Shown here: piece by piece, positions 10,349 through 21,090 of the stretch
Numbering within the stretch: the stretch's first letter is position 1
Layout of the letters: each line of letters opens with the position of its first letter
Assembly (NCBI GenBank): GCA_033725935.1
Contig: MU867080.1
Span: 310,001-374,000, forward strand
Length of the DNA stretch: 64,000 bases
From: Cladorrhinum sp. PSN259
Taxonomy: Eukaryota; Ascomycota; Sordariomycetes; Sordariales; Podosporaceae
Reading direction: 5' to 3'
Program-made: the position numbers and the translations under genes
The notes under the pieces: generated by a model
Databases searched by the model: none
Told to the model about the DNA's origin: nothing
Seen by the model: only the letters and a program-made list of their open reading frames with translations

Positions 10349-11764
10349 ATGGAGCCAGATTTATCAAACGCGATAACTTTCCATCCGCATCCCTTCAAGA
10401 CGCAGTCAGATTCGTCGAATCATCCCCGATTGTCATCACCGGCGCCCTCAATGTCTAGGGCTGGTGCTAATAGCACTGCGGTCGAGGCGAATGACGGGGG
10501 CGGCGACGCGGCTGTTGCACGGCACCCACATCCCCCAGGGTCGCCCAACACAGATAACACCGATGTCGAGATAGAAAGCCAGCGCGCTGGACGGTTCGCT
10601 CTTGTTGGGGCTGGCAGCGATCCATATGGTCTCTCGCAAAAGTATAAGACAGAGTCTGAGTTGGCCGAAATCAAAGCAAACACATCGAGGAAACGAGATG
10701 CCGCATCAAAGACGGGCAAAGTCGGGCGCTACATAAAACCATTCGGCCGCAACGCTACTCGCGTTCGTCAGGTTGAGGGCTTCTATCAGGCACAAAATGA
10801 GACGATCGAAAGGTTTCTGAAGAGTGTTGAGGAACATAGGGCTGAAGCACGGCAAGAGGCGGGAGACGACCACCTCAAGTACCAGATAGCTGTCTGGGGG
10901 TCGCTGGCAGCAAACGTCATCCTTACGGTTCTTCAGTTGTATGCCGCCATCTCATCCGGATCCCTCTCGCTCTTTACGACCATGGCAGACGCCATCTTTG
11001 ACCCAATGAGCAACGTCACGCTCATTTTAACCAACCGTGCAGTCCGCCGCGTCGACCCTAACAGGTTCCCATCGGGAAAGGCCCGCCTGGAAACTGTGGG
11101 TAACATTGTCTTTTGCTTCCTGATGGCGGCCGTCTCGCTCATCATCATTGCCTTTGCTTGCCGCGAGTTGGCTGAGCATGATGGACACGATCTCAAGCAA
11201 TTCCATCTCCCGTCAATCATCTCAGTGTGCGCTGCCTTTGCGACAAAGTTTGCGCTGTTCCTCTACACCTGGGGCATAAAAGACAAATACTCCCAGGTCC
11301 GCATTCTCTGGCAGGATCACCGCAACGATCTGCTCGTCAACGGCTTCGGTATTCTCACCTCGGTCGGTGGCAGTAAGCTGATTTGGTGGCTCGATCCTGC
11401 CGGTGCCATCGTCCTATCAGTTTTCATCACTTGCCTCTGGTTGCGCACAGCTTTTGCCGAATTCTTGTTGCTCGTTGGTGTTGTTGCCTCGGTGGAGGTC
11501 CAGCAGCTCATCACATACGTGTGCCTGACACACTCGCCTGCCATTAAACAGATTGATACGGTACGTGCGTATCATTCAGGCCCAAGGTTGATTGCCGAGG
11601 TCGACGTTGTCATGGATCCCCATGCGACACTGAAAGAAACGCATGACATTGCCGAGGAACTGCAGATCAAGCTGGAACAGCTGCCCGACATTGAGAGAGC
11701 CTATGTGCACGTTGATTATGAGACGACGCACAAGCCTGAGCATGCCTTGAAGAAGGATCTTTGA
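10349..11764 (+). CDS. Cation diffusion facilitator (probable manganese/iron-type CDF)
   Basis: Single exon, 471 aa. The first 170 residues are hydrophilic, followed by the cation-efflux domain with about five to six membrane spans (residues 178-385) and a cytoplasmic C-terminal domain of the ferredoxin-like CDF type (about 390-465). The metal site of helix 2 reads D214-A-I-F-D218 (DxxxD), and helix 5 has D323-H-R-N-D327. The DxxxD form, rather than the zinc-type HxxxD, is known from the Mn-CDF group (plant MTP8-11 relatives), so manganese or iron is more likely than zinc. It would export or sequester divalent metal by proton antiport, in plasma membrane, Golgi or vacuole. The start at 10349 is the first ATG after a long ATG-free leader; a later in-frame ATG at codon 35 (10451) is a weaker alternative. 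Confidence 0.88.
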   Translation: MEPDLSNAITFHPHPFKTQSDSSNHPRLSSPAPSMSRAGANSTAVEANDGGGDAAVARHPHPPGSPNTDNTDVEIESQRAGRFALVGAGSDPYGLSQKYKTESELAEIKANTSRKRDAASKTGKVGRYIKPFGRNATRVRQVEGFYQAQNETIERFLKSVEEHRAEARQEAGDDHLKYQIAVWGSLAANVILTVLQLYAAISSGSLSLFTTMADAIFDPMSNVTLILTNRAVRRVDPNRFPSGKARLETVGNIVFCFLMAAVSLIIIAFACRELAEHDGHDLKQFHLPSIISVCAAFATKFALFLYTWGIKDKYSQVRILWQDHRNDLLVNGFGILTSVGGSKLIWWLDPAGAIVLSVFITCLWLRTAFAEFLLLVGVVASVEVQQLITYVCLTHSPAIKQIDTVRAYHSGPRLIAEVDVVMDPHATLKETHDIAEELQIKLEQLPDIERAYVHVDYETTHKPEHALKKDL

Positions 11765-13475
11765 ACGTCATGTTACATAAATTTCGACGTTGGAAGGAAA
11801 GGGGAAGAGGATTCTTCCAGGAATCCTCTTGCCGTTGGGCTGAGACGGGTGGGGGTGGGAGGCGACTTGATCTGGGTGTATGATATCTATCTGGCGTCTC
11901 ATTTTTTATCTCTCTCTTTCTCTATCTGTCTGGAATTCTCTTTAACAGTTATAATATCACAAAATATTTCTCCCCCCCCTTAACTATCCATCGGCCCTTT
12001 CACGGCAAGTCTGTCGGTGCGTTGCGATTCGTAGGGATTCCCATGCGGCGAAGCGGTTTTTCTTTCAGCTGTCCATTGGGCGTAATTGGCACTTACACGT
12101 GTACAAACAGTGCCTACATATCCCAGTTGCCGTCTACCTAGATGGTGGAGCTTAGATGTAGTGACCACTGACATGAACTCGCGAATCAGCCGGTTAGTGA
12201 TTGCCGCCACCCCTTTTTCAAGGGTCTCGACTTGAGTGGAGATTGAAATACGACTGATTGCCAATTGGTGTTGTCTGCCCGGTTGTCTGTTATTATCGAC
12301 CTGAGTGCCCAAACGCCCGGGTTTCATCATCGAGATGCCCAACTGCTGGGAGAGAAGTGCGAAAAAAGGGGCTGGCCGTTGATGGAACTCTGCGTCGCAA
12401 AGTCTCAGCCGCCATCGCCATCAGTTAAGCCGCCACTTCTTTCTGGTGCGGGGCACACGCGGGGCACACGCGGGGCAGCTTTCACGCCTGGGTTGATGAT
12501 GCAATTAGTGGAGTTTAACCATCAACGAGAGCTCAAATCAATGTGATCAGCAGGCAATTGTCGGTCAGTAATCTGAGCTCCGTTACCTTCCAGTTCGCCG
12601 TCAAGGTGTGCCTCTTCAATACTTTGACTGTGCCACCAAATAAACTTCCCAAATAGGAGTTTTCTTGAATGCTTGGACATGCAGTTCCTGGATCCCAAAA
12701 CAAAGGTGCATGAGGGGCTTGGGCTGCAAGCCATCTTGCCTCTCCAATGAAACATTACAACGGCGTTTGTAATTCTCGGCTTGGCGGGAATATCTCCGGC
12801 CGGTTGGCCATCCCGTCTTCGCTATGATTCCATATCTCCCCAATGACAGTGTAGAAACTTCAAGAAATGAAGGTATTCCTTTGGGAGAGAATCCTCATTA
12901 GCTGATCGATCAGGCAGCTTGCCGCCGTAACTGCGGGATTGTTGCAACTCTCTTCTGTGCTGTGTCTGGTTGATTTCCTGAGATACCTAACTGTAACCTA
13001 ATTATCTGCACTAGCTCGCCATAAGGTAGAGCTGCATGTGCATGCTGCAGGTGAGGTCCCCAGGATGCAACAACCCGATGCCAACTTTTGGGATGACCCA
13101 TCGACTACTGTAACGACAGTGGTGGGATGCGAAATCTCTCTCAGAGAACTTCAGGTTGCGATGGCTCACAGTGTCATGACTGGGGTATTTAGCTTGTTCA
13201 GGTTTCTAATTTTTCGGTATCAGGGGACCGACGTAGTGGATCAGCAGTGAAAGCGGCACAAGCTAAGAACAGGCCTTAGCTCCTCCCTGGATCGTCCCAA
13301 CTCCCCAACCGCCACTCTTCAACTACCAAGCAGCTTTCGAACATTCGAAATTTGCTGTGCCATCGCCCATCAATATTTATTGTTTCTGCGCTAGATTATC
13401 GCCAAAACTCTTGTGCTGCACACATTGACTTCGCCTTTTTTGCTTCGACCTTGACAGCAAGGATCTTTGCCCGCA
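11765..13475. other. Intergenic region between CDF and glycogenin genes
   Basis: About 1.7 kb with no supported gene on either strand; the longest frames (about 120 codons) lack any recognisable motif. It contains the CDF 3' UTR, a GC-rich 11-base tandem repeat near 12448-12478, and the glycogenin promoter. The last 100 bases before 13476 are pyrimidine-rich. Confidence 0.5.
12448..12478. repeat. 11-base tandem repeat (GCGGGGCACAC)
   Basis: Two full copies of GCGGGGCACAC and a partial third copy lie head to tail in the intergenic region. Confidence 0.85.
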
Positions 13476-15731
13476 ATGGCTGTCCAAGAGGGAACCGAGG
13501 ATGTCTATGCCAGCGTAAGTGATCAGACGAGATGGCTTTCCAAAATATTTCGAACCCCTTTTGGAAGTCCAAAACAATGGTCATCGGCCACCATTTTAGG
13601 AGGATAAACAAACTGATAAATCCTCTGGAATAGCTTCTGCTGACGGACACGTATCTTCCTGGTAAGTTTGTTCACTGATTACCCCTCTCTTAAATGCGTC
13701 GAGGGACCAATTGCTAACCCAACTGCTTCAGGCGCACTTGTTCTCGCACACTCGCTGCGTGATGCAGGAACCAAGAAGAAGCTCGCCATTCTGGTCACAC
13801 CAGACACCGTTTCCAAGGAGGTTATCAACCAGCTCAAGGTAGGTTAACCCCTCACAATCTTGTCGTCCCATATGTGAGCAGCTTCTAACCTTCTGGGCAG
13901 ACCGTGTACGACTACATCATCCCAGTGGAGAGAGTCCGCAATGAGCGCCCGGCAAACCTCTTCCTCATGAATCGCCCGGACCTCCACTCTGCCTTCACCA
14001 AGATTCTCCTGTGGAAGCAGACTCAGTTCCGCAAGATCGTCTACATCGATGCCGATGTCGTTGCCTACCGTGCCCCTGACGAGCTCTTCCACCTTCCCCA
14101 TGCCTTCTCCGCTGCTCCCGATATTGGCTGGCCCGACCTTTTCAACACCGGCGTTATGGCGCTGACCCCGAATTTGGGTGACTATTACGCTTTGTCAGCC
14201 ATGGCGGAGAGGGGCATCTCGTTCGACGGTGCCGATCAAGGTCTCTTGAACATGCATTTCAAGAACACCTACAACCGTCTCAGCTTCAGCTACAACGTCA
14301 CCCCTTCGGCCCATTACCAATATGTACCTGCCTATCGTCATTTGTCATCAAGCATCAGCATGGTGCATTTCATTGGTTCCGAGAAGCCCTGGGTTCAAGG
14401 CCGACAGCAGTCGACCTCGGGTACCCCCTTTGATGAGATGGTCGGCAGGTGGTGGGCCGTCTATGACAGGCATTATCGCAGAGAGAACACATCGTCGCCA
14501 CCCCCTGAAATTGTCCAGTACTTCGTCAAGGGTGAATATCACCCAACGACGACTTATGTTGTCCCTGTTGGCGAGCCAGAGGACAAGACTGTTCAGTCCG
14601 AGTCTTGGGATGCTTCGAGGTTAGTAGCTTCCAGGTCTCGACTTCCTATTAAATGATGTGATACTAACTCAATATTAGGCAATCCCCTCCTACTAACTCC
14701 AAGCCGGAGGCTGCCAACTTCCCACAGACGCACTACAATATGTCGTCTGATGCCACGCCCTATGTAGCTTCCAACCAGTATCTTCCGGAGCACGATCGGC
14801 CCAATCCTATCTTCCCTTGGGAAGCCAATCAGCCAAAGCCCACCCGGGTGTTTCCCGAGAGACCACTAGATCCCGCTCCGCCCAAATCGCCAAAGGTCGC
14901 GCCCAAGTCGCCAAGCATCAGCCAGACGAGCCAGTCTGACACGCCGGCCTCTACGGCCACCCTTCCTGTCGGCGGAGCAGCAGCTTCTCCAACACCCAGT
15001 GCTGGAGGCAACACTTGGACGAACGCCTGGGATGAGGTGCCGCAAATCAATCGCTACGTTGAAGCCGTCTCGTCTCAGCACCGTCGTACGCGTAGCCAGG
15101 GCCTGGGGCTAGTCTCGGATCCCCTTGAAGAAGAGGAGACCAAGGTTTCGAAGGTGACCGACTTCCCCAGTGAGGAGGACCGCCCTAGCCTTCCGGTCAC
15201 CCCTGCGCCTGTCGGTAGGCTGGCAAGTGGCTTGGAGGAGAGCGACCTACCGGAAGCTGAGGGCGTCCCCGAACAGACTGAATGGGTACGTGTGTAATTT
15301 GGCATGAGCTCCTTTTTGCACAAGACACACCCTCAAATGTACTGAACTAACGTCGTGATTTCGCGACTCACAAGGATCCGTCAGCTCGACTTGAGAAGCT
15401 GGCTAGGCAGCATCACGAAGCTCTCTCCCTCTTGAAGAAGCTTGGTGGTGAGAGTTCGCAGCCGGATGAGACGATTGGCGTTCATCATAGAGAGATCCCA
15501 TCTCGACCGCTGCCATTCGGGTCGGAGGACGCAAAGTCTCCTACTTATGTGCCTTACTCGCCGCCCAATGTGGTCAGCCCGATACCGGTCAAACCGACCT
15601 CGACAACAACAGGTGTGCCACCGGCCATCAGGGTATTAGCAGCGTCTCCTGATGAAGTCCCTACTGCTTCTGCAATAATGCCACCGAGTTATCAGGGGCC
15701 CGGTCCGACTTTTGAGAAGGGAGAGCCCTAG
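13476..15731 (+). CDS. Glycogenin (self-glucosylating glycogen initiator)
   Basis: Six exons: 13476-13514, 13634-13661, 13732-13838, 13901-14619, 14679-15285 and 15375-15731; 618 aa. The N-terminal third is a GT8 domain: VYASLLLTDTYLPGALVLAHSLRDAG at the start, metal-binding DAD at residues 108-110 in KIVYIDADVVAYR, then FNTGVMAL and GADQGLLN, and MVHFIGSEKPW with conserved His. Glycogenin glucosylates its own tyrosine to prime glycogen, then hands the chain to glycogen synthase. The remaining 360 residues are Pro/Ser-rich and probably disordered; a conserved segment WDEVPQINRYVEAV (about 450) resembles the glycogen-synthase-binding region of the family, an inference. All joins keep frame. 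The four introns clustered at the 5' half and the two in the tail are short (53-119 bases). Confidence 0.93.
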
Positions 15732-16145
15732 TTGGGTGAATATGCTTAGTCTGCTCTCAGGCTATTGGTACGGATTCATGACAGTGGTCGTAAAAAAAAA
15801 CGGTGTTGGTGTACAGATAGGGGGTGCAGCCATGGGATTCGTCGATGGTTTTCTCTGTCCGTTGAATATGGTTATTGTCAAGCGCATTGAGGGCTTTTTT
15901 CGTGCCTTTTTCTTGTCCTGTTTTTCTCCAGTTTTTGGTTGGTGGCATTTTGACTCATTTGATAGCGAAAAGTTATATACAATACCTTCTTGTTTTGACT
16001 GTCTTTGGGAAATTTGAATGGTGTTATTAATTCCGGCTATATGCGTGAAGCCATCTATTGTCTGGATATGCGGTTGTAAAACAACGTCTAGGCTGTCTAT
16101 TCTATCATTGACTATTGAGTTAGATGGAATATATGTGCACCTTCT
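15732..16145. other. Convergent 3' region
   Basis: Shared 3' flank of glycogenin (reading right) and the CobW gene (reading left). It is AT-rich toward the right and contains only UTR-like sequence. Confidence 0.55.
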
Positions 16146-17333
16146 CTAGTTGATCTTCTTGACCACGAGTTCCCCCTTTTCTACGCCCTCTAGCTCGACC
16201 AGCCCACCAGCATCCAACTTCTTCTTCCACTTTGTGCTCTCATACGGTGCTAGAATGAGTGTCATTCGCAAGATAGCCTCATTACTCGACTCATGCTCCG
16301 CAACATCCTCTGCCAGTGGCGTAAAAGTCCACCTCCCAAACGCCCAATTCAGGATAAACCTACTCTTAGCCGTCCCAGAATTAAAAGCCTTGACTGACAC
16401 AGCCTCATCTGAGTTCTCAATGCCCTCAGGAGAAGCATTCAACACGGCCTTGATTCTGTACACCTCATCCTTTGGTGTGCTTTTCAAGAACTTTAGCAGT
16501 TTTCCCGTATCGACCTTTGCGCCCTTCTCTCCCTTCAATTCCACAGAAAGGACATCCACCTCCTGCGAGTGATGTTTTTCTTCATCATGCTTATGCTCGT
16601 GTCCATGTTCATGCTCATTGGCATGCTGCCCAACTCCCAACTCCCTCGCTAACCCACCATCAACACCAAAGATAACATCAATGTCGACTTTGCCTTTATC
16701 ACTCTTAACTTTTGCCACGTCCACCTCTAGATCGCCCAATCTATCCAACACCTCGTCTAGTCTCCTCTCACCGACGTTCTCCCACTTATTGAGCACCACC
16801 AGGTCGGTATACTTGGCCTGCAACCGCGCAGTGACGCTCGTGTCTTCGTAGCCCTTCCAATTCTCGACGTCAATGACGCTCACCACCCCATCTAGCACGT
16901 ACTCGCCTTTCGTTTCCCTCGCGATACGGTTTATTTCCATCGCCAGCGTGGCGGGGAACGCACTGCCCGAAGTCTCGATTATTATGCGGTCGATGGGCTT
17001 GTTCATTGACTGGCGGAGCTCGGAAAGGCCGGAGGATAGAGAACCGACTAGGTTGCAGCAGACGCAGCCTCCGAGCATCTCTTTGACCGAGGAGATGGAG
17101 GAGGAGGAAGCCAGCTGGCTGTCGATTGCTAGATCGCCGAGTTCGTTTTTGAGGAGTGCTAGTGTGTAGGACGGGTTCAGGGCGCGGAGCTGCGGGAGGA
17201 GGTTTAGGATTAGTGTTGTTTTGCCGGCGCCCAGGAAGCCGGTTAGGATTGTTATTGGGATCGGCTTTTGAGGTTGGGTAGTGGTGGAGGAAGGGGGAGG
17301 GACGGAGATGGAGGTGGGGATTAGGTCGCCCAT
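16146..17333 (-). CDS. CobW/COG0523-family GTPase metallochaperone
   Basis: Single exon, 395 aa, complete. The G3E GTPase domain is clear: Walker A TGFLGAGKT (about residues 31-39), KNELGDLAID switch, metal-binding GCVCC (89-93), ETSG Walker B region, and NKWE in place of NKxD. A histidine-rich linker (alternating His/Glu, about residues 235-260) precedes the C-terminal CobW_C domain. COG0523 proteins load zinc or another metal into client enzymes with GTP hydrolysis; the GCVCC and His cluster support zinc handling. The eukaryotic ZNG1 subgroup activates methionine aminopeptidase. Whether this protein is the ZNG1 orthologue or another COG0523 paralogue cannot be decided without a tree. Transcription is divergent from the small gene at 18122 across 788 bases. 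Confidence 0.9.
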   Translation of the reverse strand: MGDLIPTSISVPPPSSTTTQPQKPIPITILTGFLGAGKTTLILNLLPQLRALNPSYTLALLKNELGDLAIDSQLASSSSISSVKEMLGGCVCCNLVGSLSSGLSELRQSMNKPIDRIIIETSGSAFPATLAMEINRIARETKGEYVLDGVVSVIDVENWKGYEDTSVTARLQAKYTDLVVLNKWENVGERRLDEVLDRLGDLEVDVAKVKSDKGKVDIDVIFGVDGGLARELGVGQHANEHEHGHEHKHDEEKHHSQEVDVLSVELKGEKGAKVDTGKLLKFLKSTPKDEVYRIKAVLNASPEGIENSDEAVSVKAFNSGTAKSRFILNWAFGRWTFTPLAEDVAEHESSNEAILRMTLILAPYESTKWKKKLDAGGLVELEGVEKGELVVKKIN

Positions 17334-18121
17334 TTTGGTGGTTTGTGAGGATTCGTAAGGGAATGTGGTGGTAGTTTGATTGAGGTCCGTTTGCCGATAG
17401 ATGGCCAGATAGAGCGAAGTTGAAGCTGTAAAGAAGGAATGGACTAGAGGTGCTGGTAACCTAACGTAAACTGAGTCGGGAATGAGACGATTCCAACAAG
17501 TCCGAACGTCGCCGCCAAGCGCGGCGGGGTGATAAGCTGGAATTGTTCCGATAAGAGCTTGGCGCGCCTCATTTGCCCCTCCAGGTTACACGAAGCATCA
17601 CTTTCATCAATTTCTTCAGAGACGTAACATGATCATAGTGATCTTGGTAGACATATGGGTGATCTACATACCCGTGTATAATACATTATCCCGCCAGTTC
17701 GGGGGTTCACATAATGGAATTGTAAACCATTAACAGCTAGATCCTGGGCATCCCTCACTCCAACAAGAGCATCACTGAACATAACCAAACAGCTATCAAT
17801 AATTTCGTCTTTCATTTGTCCTTCATGTATGTATTAAGCTTAAATATCAATCCGAACATTCAGAATCTCGGGTACGAAACTCCACAAATCCCGAAACATG
17901 CACAATGACCCTCTGCCTCTGCCTCTCACATCATCGCCAAGCACTCGGTATTCTGTGACGTCATTGGTCGATGCTTTGACTTATGCGGAATACAGCAGCA
18001 CAACTAATCATTAGACGCTTGCCTGCTCACCTTTCTTCACATCGCTTAATTATAACCATCAAGCATCTCCAAAAGTGAATCTTGGCTTTTTACTTGGTGT
18101 ACTGCGAATTACAGCATCAAA
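17334..18121. other. Divergent promoter region
   Basis: 788 bases between the CobW start (leftward) and the small conserved gene (rightward). No coding signal. A candidate metal-response element was not identifiable by eye. Confidence 0.5.
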
Positions 18122-18523
18122 ATGTCCTCCGATCAAGGAATCCCAGATTACAAACCCCAAATCGACTCAAAAGCCATTGAGACAAGGAATCCTGCACCCC
18201 CTGCGCCTACCAAAGAACCATCCGGTCTGGTAGAGAAAGTTGAGAAAGGTAAGAAGTGTATTCCTCCTTTTCATCATCACTTTTTGGCTTGAAAATACTA
18301 ACAGTATTTAAAAAAAAAAAAAGTTGCCAAAAACGTCCCCGTCCTCGGTTCCATCCTGGGAAGCACCTCAGAGTCCGAAAAGAAGCCGCAGCAAGCACAA
18401 CAACCCACTGAAGAGGTGCCTTCCAATGTGCCGCCTGTGAGACCGCACCAGGATACCCAGATTGAAGAGTTCATTAGGGATCAGCATCATAGCAAGGGGA
18501 TTATGGGGGAGGATCAGGTTTAG
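18122..18523 (+). CDS. Small conserved fungal protein, function unknown
   Basis: Two exons, 18122-18248 and 18324-18523, 108 aa. Splicing joins EKVEK to VAKNVPVLGSILG in frame. The protein is hydrophilic, without signal peptide or membrane span; a short amphipathic stretch (VEKVEKVAKNVPVLGSILG, about residues 37-55) is followed by a Gln/Glu/Pro-rich part and a C-terminal motif PPVRPHQDTQIEEFIRDQH. I have an impression that this C-terminal motif recurs in small fungal proteins, but I can name no function. The intron has a perfect TACTAAC branch site followed by a poly-A tract rather than a pyrimidine tract before AG. The gene is convergent with the zinc-ribbon gene, with 230 bases between stop codons. 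Confidence 0.72.
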
Positions 18524-18731
18524 TCAAGTGCTGTTTACCATTTGGCTGGGAAACAAGTTACAGCGCCGGTCAAGTAATGGCAAGGTTTCAGCTTCGGACA
18601 GTTTAGGAATCGGAATAAAACATAAATTCTTGACATGACAATCAAAAAGTCCAATCTGATTCTTTTTTCGTTAAAAGAAAAGCTCAGCAAAGCCCAAGAA
18701 CAAAAGAAAAACATCAGCATGAAACAACCTG

Positions 18732-18747
18732 CCCCCCCCCCCCCCCC
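18732..18747. repeat. Homopolymer C run
   Basis: Sixteen consecutive C residues between the stop codons of two convergent genes; length is prone to sequencing error. Confidence 0.85.
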
Positions 18748-18753
18748 GGAATG

Positions 18754-20579
18754 CTAAATCCAAGTATCTACCTTTCCGTTATCATCACCACCATCTCCTC
18801 CATAACTAGCCAAAATAGCATCAATCACGTCCCCTTCATCTCTATTCTCTCCTCTTTTCAACCTACCGCTTCCCTGTCCGCTTCCCCACTCTCTTGATAT
18901 CTGATCAGAGCCCGCAACCGGCATAGGGTTCGGTTTCCTAGTACTATCAGAATTACCATCCGACGACTGATAAAACTTTGACCTATGAATAGGCAACGAC
19001 GGTCCGCCTCCCCTCGACGGTACCACAGGGGCAGGTGATGCCGTCCTTTGACTCTTCTGACTCCTTTGGTTCCCATGACTTGATGCTCTTCCGGCGGGTG
19101 ATCCGGTCTGACTGCTACCGCTGAAAGTCCCCGAGTTTCGGGTGGTGGTCTGATTATAATAAGCGTCCATTATATGCTGCTGTTTGCGCTGCTCGCGGAT
19201 ACCGGAACCAGAAGGTGCTTGTTTCCTTGCCGGTATGACGGGGAGCGGCGTAGCAGGCGGGGGAGCAGATAAAGGAGGTAGATTATTGCCTGACTTCTGC
19301 TGTTGTTGCTGCTGTCTTGGCCTCAAATTGGAAGGAGCAGGCCAGATTGTTGGAACAGGCGAGTTGGGGGGATCATGACCAGGTGGGGGTGTGGGAGTAC
19401 GAAGACGGCGGAGGGAGTCGTCTAGTCGTTGTTTCGCGGACGACCTGACAGGGGCAATTGGATATACTGTGAGGAGTTTACGTTGTTTGAGGGGTGGGGG
19501 TGGGATGAGTGTGCCTGGGAACGTTGTGAGGCCTTTGTGGCAGCCAGGACATGTTAATGGGGGAGGGGCAGAACGGTGGTTAAGGATGTTGTGTCGGGTG
19601 AGGTCGTATTTCTTACAGTGAGGACAGAGAGCGGGATGATACTGTTCTAGTTTTACTGGATGATGGTGTTAGCTGCTCGTACTTTGACGAGAAACTGAAA
19701 AGGGTTGGGTGGTTTGTGTTCCTTACGCTTTGGTTGGTTTGGCTCTGGTGTGCTGGCATTTCTTTGGCCAGAAATTGCGCCAGGAGGACTCTCCCTTTTT
19801 GTTTGTCGGTCAGGAGGAGGTGTAGGAAATCTGTATTTGTCCGGTGTGCTTCTGGGGACTGATTGAAATAACCTTGCGGCAGATCTTGGAGGTACTGGGC
19901 GTGCTAATCCGGAGCGGTCTTTTCCTTTGGTATCTCTGGAAGCGCCCTCCTCTTCCGCATATGTCTGACGAAGCTGTTCCGGCTCATATCGGGTTCTGGC
20001 AAGTAGCGGGTGATGGCTGACTTGGCGGAAATCCTTACGATATTCTAGCTGCTCCGCTTGCCTAAGTTGAGGGGAACATGCTGACGCTCCGCCGTAGCTG
20101 AACCGGTCATCGAGTAATGGGCTGAGTACTTCTTCCAAAGTAGTTTGATTCTTTTTCGGCCCCAAAGTTAGGTTCATTGTTTTCTTTTTCGAAGACGAAG
20201 AATGATGACCTACCGTTGTATCATCGACCTCGTGTCCACCCTTTCCCTGGGACTGGTTTACTTCCACTTGCACTTCCTTGTCCTTCTCTTCATCACTATA
20301 ATTCGACTCGGTATCACTAGTCCAGTCAATCCAGCTCTCCTTGTCCTTGTCGAACCTGTCATCCTCGAGAACAGCCCGGTGCCAGCTCGCAATTCTATCA
20401 CTACACTCTTGTTCACTCGGTGCCTCGATCGGGGTAATGGGGTTTTCAGGTCTGTCAGGTGTGTGGACGCCCCTGAATGGTATTGCTTGATCTTTCTCCC
20501 TGTCTCCAATCTTACCCAACCGCCCAAGGATCTTCTGAGAAAGCCGCAGGGGCCGAGGGCTCAACGTATCGCTCGACAT
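18754..20579 (-). CDS. Conserved zinc-ribbon protein of unknown function
   Basis: Two exons, 19727-20579 and 18754-19655 (intron 71 bases), 584 aa. The N-terminal half is charged and probably disordered (MSSDTLSPRPLRLSQKILGR...; acidic and Ser-rich about residues 85-130). Immediately across the splice junction lies a likely metal-binding module: C295-P-H-C298 and C320-P-G-C323 with YHPALCPHCKKYDLTRHNIL before and LTCPGCHKGL after, a four-cysteine zinc ribbon with 21 residues between pairs. The remainder is Pro/Ser/Gln-rich, including a Gln run near residue 395 and basic RRLRTP motifs. No catalytic domain is visible. The continuity of the ribbon across the exon join supports the intron. A regulatory or adaptor role is plausible but unsupported. 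It lies in tandem with the cotransporter gene upstream. Confidence 0.75.
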
Positions 20580-21090
20580 TGTTGATGATGACCTATCTGC
20601 TTGTCAAATAGAGGGAGATGAGGAAGATGTGCAAATAAAGCGTTCGTATAAGTGGATAAGCGGTGACAGTCTAAATGTCTGCATTGAAAGGGGCGGATCG
20701 ACTGACGATGCAGAACCCGAAACCTATTACAAATGTCCATCATCATGTGTGACTGCACTTGCTTTCTTGATTATATACAGATAGAATAAAGAAACCTCGA
20801 AATCACTCGTGGGAAAAGTTGCAATATTTCTTTGTTGAGATCGTGGTACTCGTGGTTTGCCAAAAACTTAGTTACAACCCCATCTGAACTGAACAAAAGG
20901 GGCTCCCATCTCTAATTTAATGACGTGGCGAAAACTTTTCTATCTTTGTCCACTCGCAATTCTTGTCAAATTCGAGAAACAATACCATATTTAGCTGACA
21001 ACACACACACTGTCGAGAAACTGTGACCCGACTGGTGTATGTCGCTTCATAATTCTTCCATCACATCCCTAAAACTCGTATAGCCACCTC
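20580..21090. other. Spacer between two minus-strand genes
   Basis: 511 bases holding the promoter and leader of the zinc-ribbon gene and the 3' UTR of the cotransporter gene. No coding signal. Confidence 0.5.
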
